A DNA stretch of 29,390 bases, taken from a virus. The notes beneath the pieces were generated by a model. The model saw only the letters and a program-made list of their open reading frames with translations, was not told where the DNA came from and ran no database searches. Below are positions 27,910-29,390 of the stretch, in pieces; position 1 is the first letter of the stretch, and every line of letters begins with the position of its first letter. The stretch covers positions 1 through 29,390 of IMG/VR virus record IMGVR_UViG_3300025079_000014; one strand, 5' to 3'. The position numbers and the translations under genes were made by a program.

Positions 27910-28842
27910 TTAAGCTGTGTAGTATACAATCTCAGAACCAAATCCGTACTGGATTCCTCCTGTGAAACGTGCAATTACACGAACATTTTGAGAACCATCA
28001 AGGTCAGCCATGTCTAATACTTTAACTTGGTTTAAGTCAGATAATACACCTGTACCGAAGTATAAGTTAGAAGACTGAGCAGCTACCATTTTGTTATCAC
28101 CAAGACCATTAGCCATAAATACAGATACACCATCGAAAGATAAAGCTCCGTTGTCATACCATTGTGTTCCTTTGTTGTCAGAACCAGCAGCTCCTAATCC
28201 AGCAGCTCCAAATCCTCCTAATGCACGAACGTAAGCCTTCATAACATTTTTAGAAACGTATAATTTAAGGTCTTCTTTTCCGTAGATTGCAGAAGGAATT
28301 AAATCAACAGTGTCTCCCATTTTTTCAATTACATTAGCAGGAGTAATTGCAGCAGTTCCAGCTACATCAATTACAGATGCATCAGCAGCAAATAAAGTAG
28401 TGAACCCATCAAACTGTCCAGCAGTTCCATTAGTTCCACTCCAGATAGTAGTTTCCATTTCTTCAGCTACTTTAGAAGCAACGTGTGCTACTAAGTAATC
28501 AGCGAAAGATGGAGGTAAGCTATCGAAAGCTGAATACCCCATAGAGATTGCATCCCAGTCAGAACGGAAATCGTCTTTACATAGTTGTAGGTTTACCTGA
28601 AAAGTCTCAGGTGTTAAAATTCTTTCAGCAAGAGTTACTGAAGAACTGTCTGTGAAATCACAAGTGTCATCAGCAATTAAAGTTCCTGTAGCCAATGATT
28701 TGATTACAGCTTTGAATTTAACGTTTGGTTTAACTGTTACACCACCATTTTCGATAGTGTTAGCAGATAATAATGCAGCAGAGATAAAACCTTGTAATTT
28801 CTCACCAGCATAAGTTGTAGTAATAGATGTTGTTGTTGCCAT
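27910..28842 (-). CDS. Major capsid protein (HK97 fold)
   Basis: 310 residues. Features of the HK97-type capsid are a helical N-terminal arm, the E-loop-like stretch (KPNVKFKAVIKSLATGTLIA), the spine-like helix (DYLVAHVASKVAEEMETTIW) and the P/A-domain region with YGKEDLKLYVSKNVMKAYVR. The end is beta-rich (RFTGGIQYGFGSEIVYY). It follows the scaffold-like gene by 14 bp and is isolated downstream by a strong terminator, as expected for the most abundant protein. Confidence 0.82.
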   Translation of the reverse strand: MATTTSITTTYAGEKLQGFISAALLSANTIENGGVTVKPNVKFKAVIKSLATGTLIADDTCDFTDSSSVTLAERILTPETFQVNLQLCKDDFRSDWDAISMGYSAFDSLPPSFADYLVAHVASKVAEEMETTIWSGTNGTAGQFDGFTTLFAADASVIDVAGTAAITPANVIEKMGDTVDLIPSAIYGKEDLKLYVSKNVMKAYVRALGGFGAAGLGAAGSDNKGTQWYDNGALSFDGVSVFMANGLGDNKMVAAQSSNLYFGTGVLSDLNQVKVLDMADLDGSQNVRVIARFTGGIQYGFGSEIVYYTA

Positions 28843-28855
28843 TTTTATTAAATAA

Positions 28856-29341
28856 TTAATTATTAAACATTTTTGCGAATACTCTGTCTTTAGTTGTCAT
28901 AGCTCTGTTACCACCGATAACAAACTTAGACTTGCTTTCAATACCAGATTCAGGTGAGTGAGAGATTTCCTCTACAACCTCGTCTGAACTTAGTTCAGCA
29001 GGTACTTCTTTATTGTATTCTTCTTCTTTTCTCATAAGACCTTCGATGATACCCATAAATTCTTTTTTAAGGTCTTCTAAGTCTTGTTTAGATGCGTATT
29101 CCATAACAGGGGCTTCATCCTCTATTACTTCTTCCACAACTTGTTCGTCTTCTTCAGCTAATTCAGTAGTTTCTTCAACTACGTCTTCAACCACTTCTTC
29201 TTGAGACTCTAATTCAACGTTCTCTACTACATCTTCAGCAGATAACTCTTCTTTTACCTCCTCTACAGGAGTTTCAGTTACCACTTCTTCAGTAGAAAGT
29301 AAAACATCTTTTAGCTTCCCTAAAATTTCTGTTGCTTTCAT
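28856..29341 (-). CDS. Acidic scaffold-like protein preceding the capsid gene
   Basis: 161 residues. The N-terminal half is extremely acidic with many VVEE and EVVE repeats (residues 15-75), then a helix (SKQDLEDLKKEFMGIIEGLM) and a basic end (GNRAMTTKDRVFAKMFNN). Acidic, helical, coiled proteins directly upstream of the capsid gene are often scaffolds that guide head assembly; the basic C-terminus would bind the capsid protein. No separate prohead protease is seen in the window. The first part of its operon lies to the right of the window. Confidence 0.6.
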   Translation of the reverse strand: MKATEILGKLKDVLLSTEEVVTETPVEEVKEELSAEDVVENVELESQEEVVEDVVEETTELAEEDEQVVEEVIEDEAPVMEYASKQDLEDLKKEFMGIIEGLMRKEEEYNKEVPAELSSDEVVEEISHSPESGIESKSKFVIGGNRAMTTKDRVFAKMFNN

Positions 29342-29390
29342 AAATTAAACATTTTTATATTAGTATAACAATTAAATTAACGTTTGTTTC

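Noticed and set aside
29013-29204. Plus-strand Ser/Thr-rich ORF
   Set aside because: It is the antisense of the acidic repeats in the scaffold-like gene and has a low-complexity composition.
1-29390. tRNA genes, integrase, attachment site and lysogeny module
   Set aside because: No T-loop-like sequence with a foldable cloverleaf was found, and no integrase, excisionase or recognisable repressor is encoded in the window. Lysogeny genes outside the window cannot be excluded.

Overview
The window reads as part of a dsDNA tailed-phage genome that infects a member of the Bacteroidota, most likely a flavobacterium. The phage signature is a large terminase, portal, major capsid protein, head-tail proteins, holin, endolysin and a recombination-replication set. 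The host inference rests on promoters of the Bacteroidota type (-33 TTTG, about 20 bp, -7 TAnnTTTG), on A/T-rich leaders without Shine-Dalgarno sequences before most starts, and on low G+C. Every convincing gene lies on the minus strand, so transcription runs from high to low coordinates. Genes are tightly packed, often with TAATG or ATGA stop-start overlaps. The window is not a whole genome: the gene at the left edge runs off the end, and no tape-measure gene, DNA polymerase or primase is seen.

Layout in the order of transcription. (1) 29341-20633, head and adsorption: an acidic scaffold-like protein, major capsid protein, two small structural proteins, portal, connector, then three tandem paralogous spike/fibre proteins. 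(2) 20633-19627, lysis: tiny ORFs including a one-helix membrane protein, an M15 endolysin and a 3TM-type holin. (3) 19341-12073, DNA metabolism: a degenerate M15-like protein, ERF annealing protein, SSB-like protein, RecA-fold ATPase, RusA-like resolvase, an ECF-like sigma factor, a small lipoprotein, a metallophosphoesterase, a PD-(D/E)XK nuclease, a dATP/dGTP diphosphohydrolase-like protein and a FEN-type 5' nuclease. (4) 12068-9554, packaging: a DnaA-domain-IV-like protein, small genes, a candidate small terminase and the large terminase. (5) 9257-3679, about 20 mostly unrecognised small proteins, including a GP88-like cysteine-motif protein. (6) 2966-1, a second structural block: chaperone-like, tail-completion-like and neck-like proteins plus a long structural protein cut by the edge.

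The most unusual feature is a family of 15 intergenic elements with the consensus (C or G run)-AT(T/C)AT(A/G)TTAAACA. All are in one orientation and all lie in gaps between transcription units (3262-3370, 7254-7354, 9469-9551, 19559-19620, 27230-27267). Oppositely charged G-run and C-run copies pair into hairpins, one of which is a recognisable terminator. They resemble the stoperator system of mycobacteriophage L5 in arrangement, or could be phage-specific promoters read by the encoded sigma factor. Other points of note are three copies of a Fur-box-like palindrome, a duplicated 36-bp hairpin unit, a predicted phage lipoprotein, and an M15-fold protein that has lost two of its zinc ligands.
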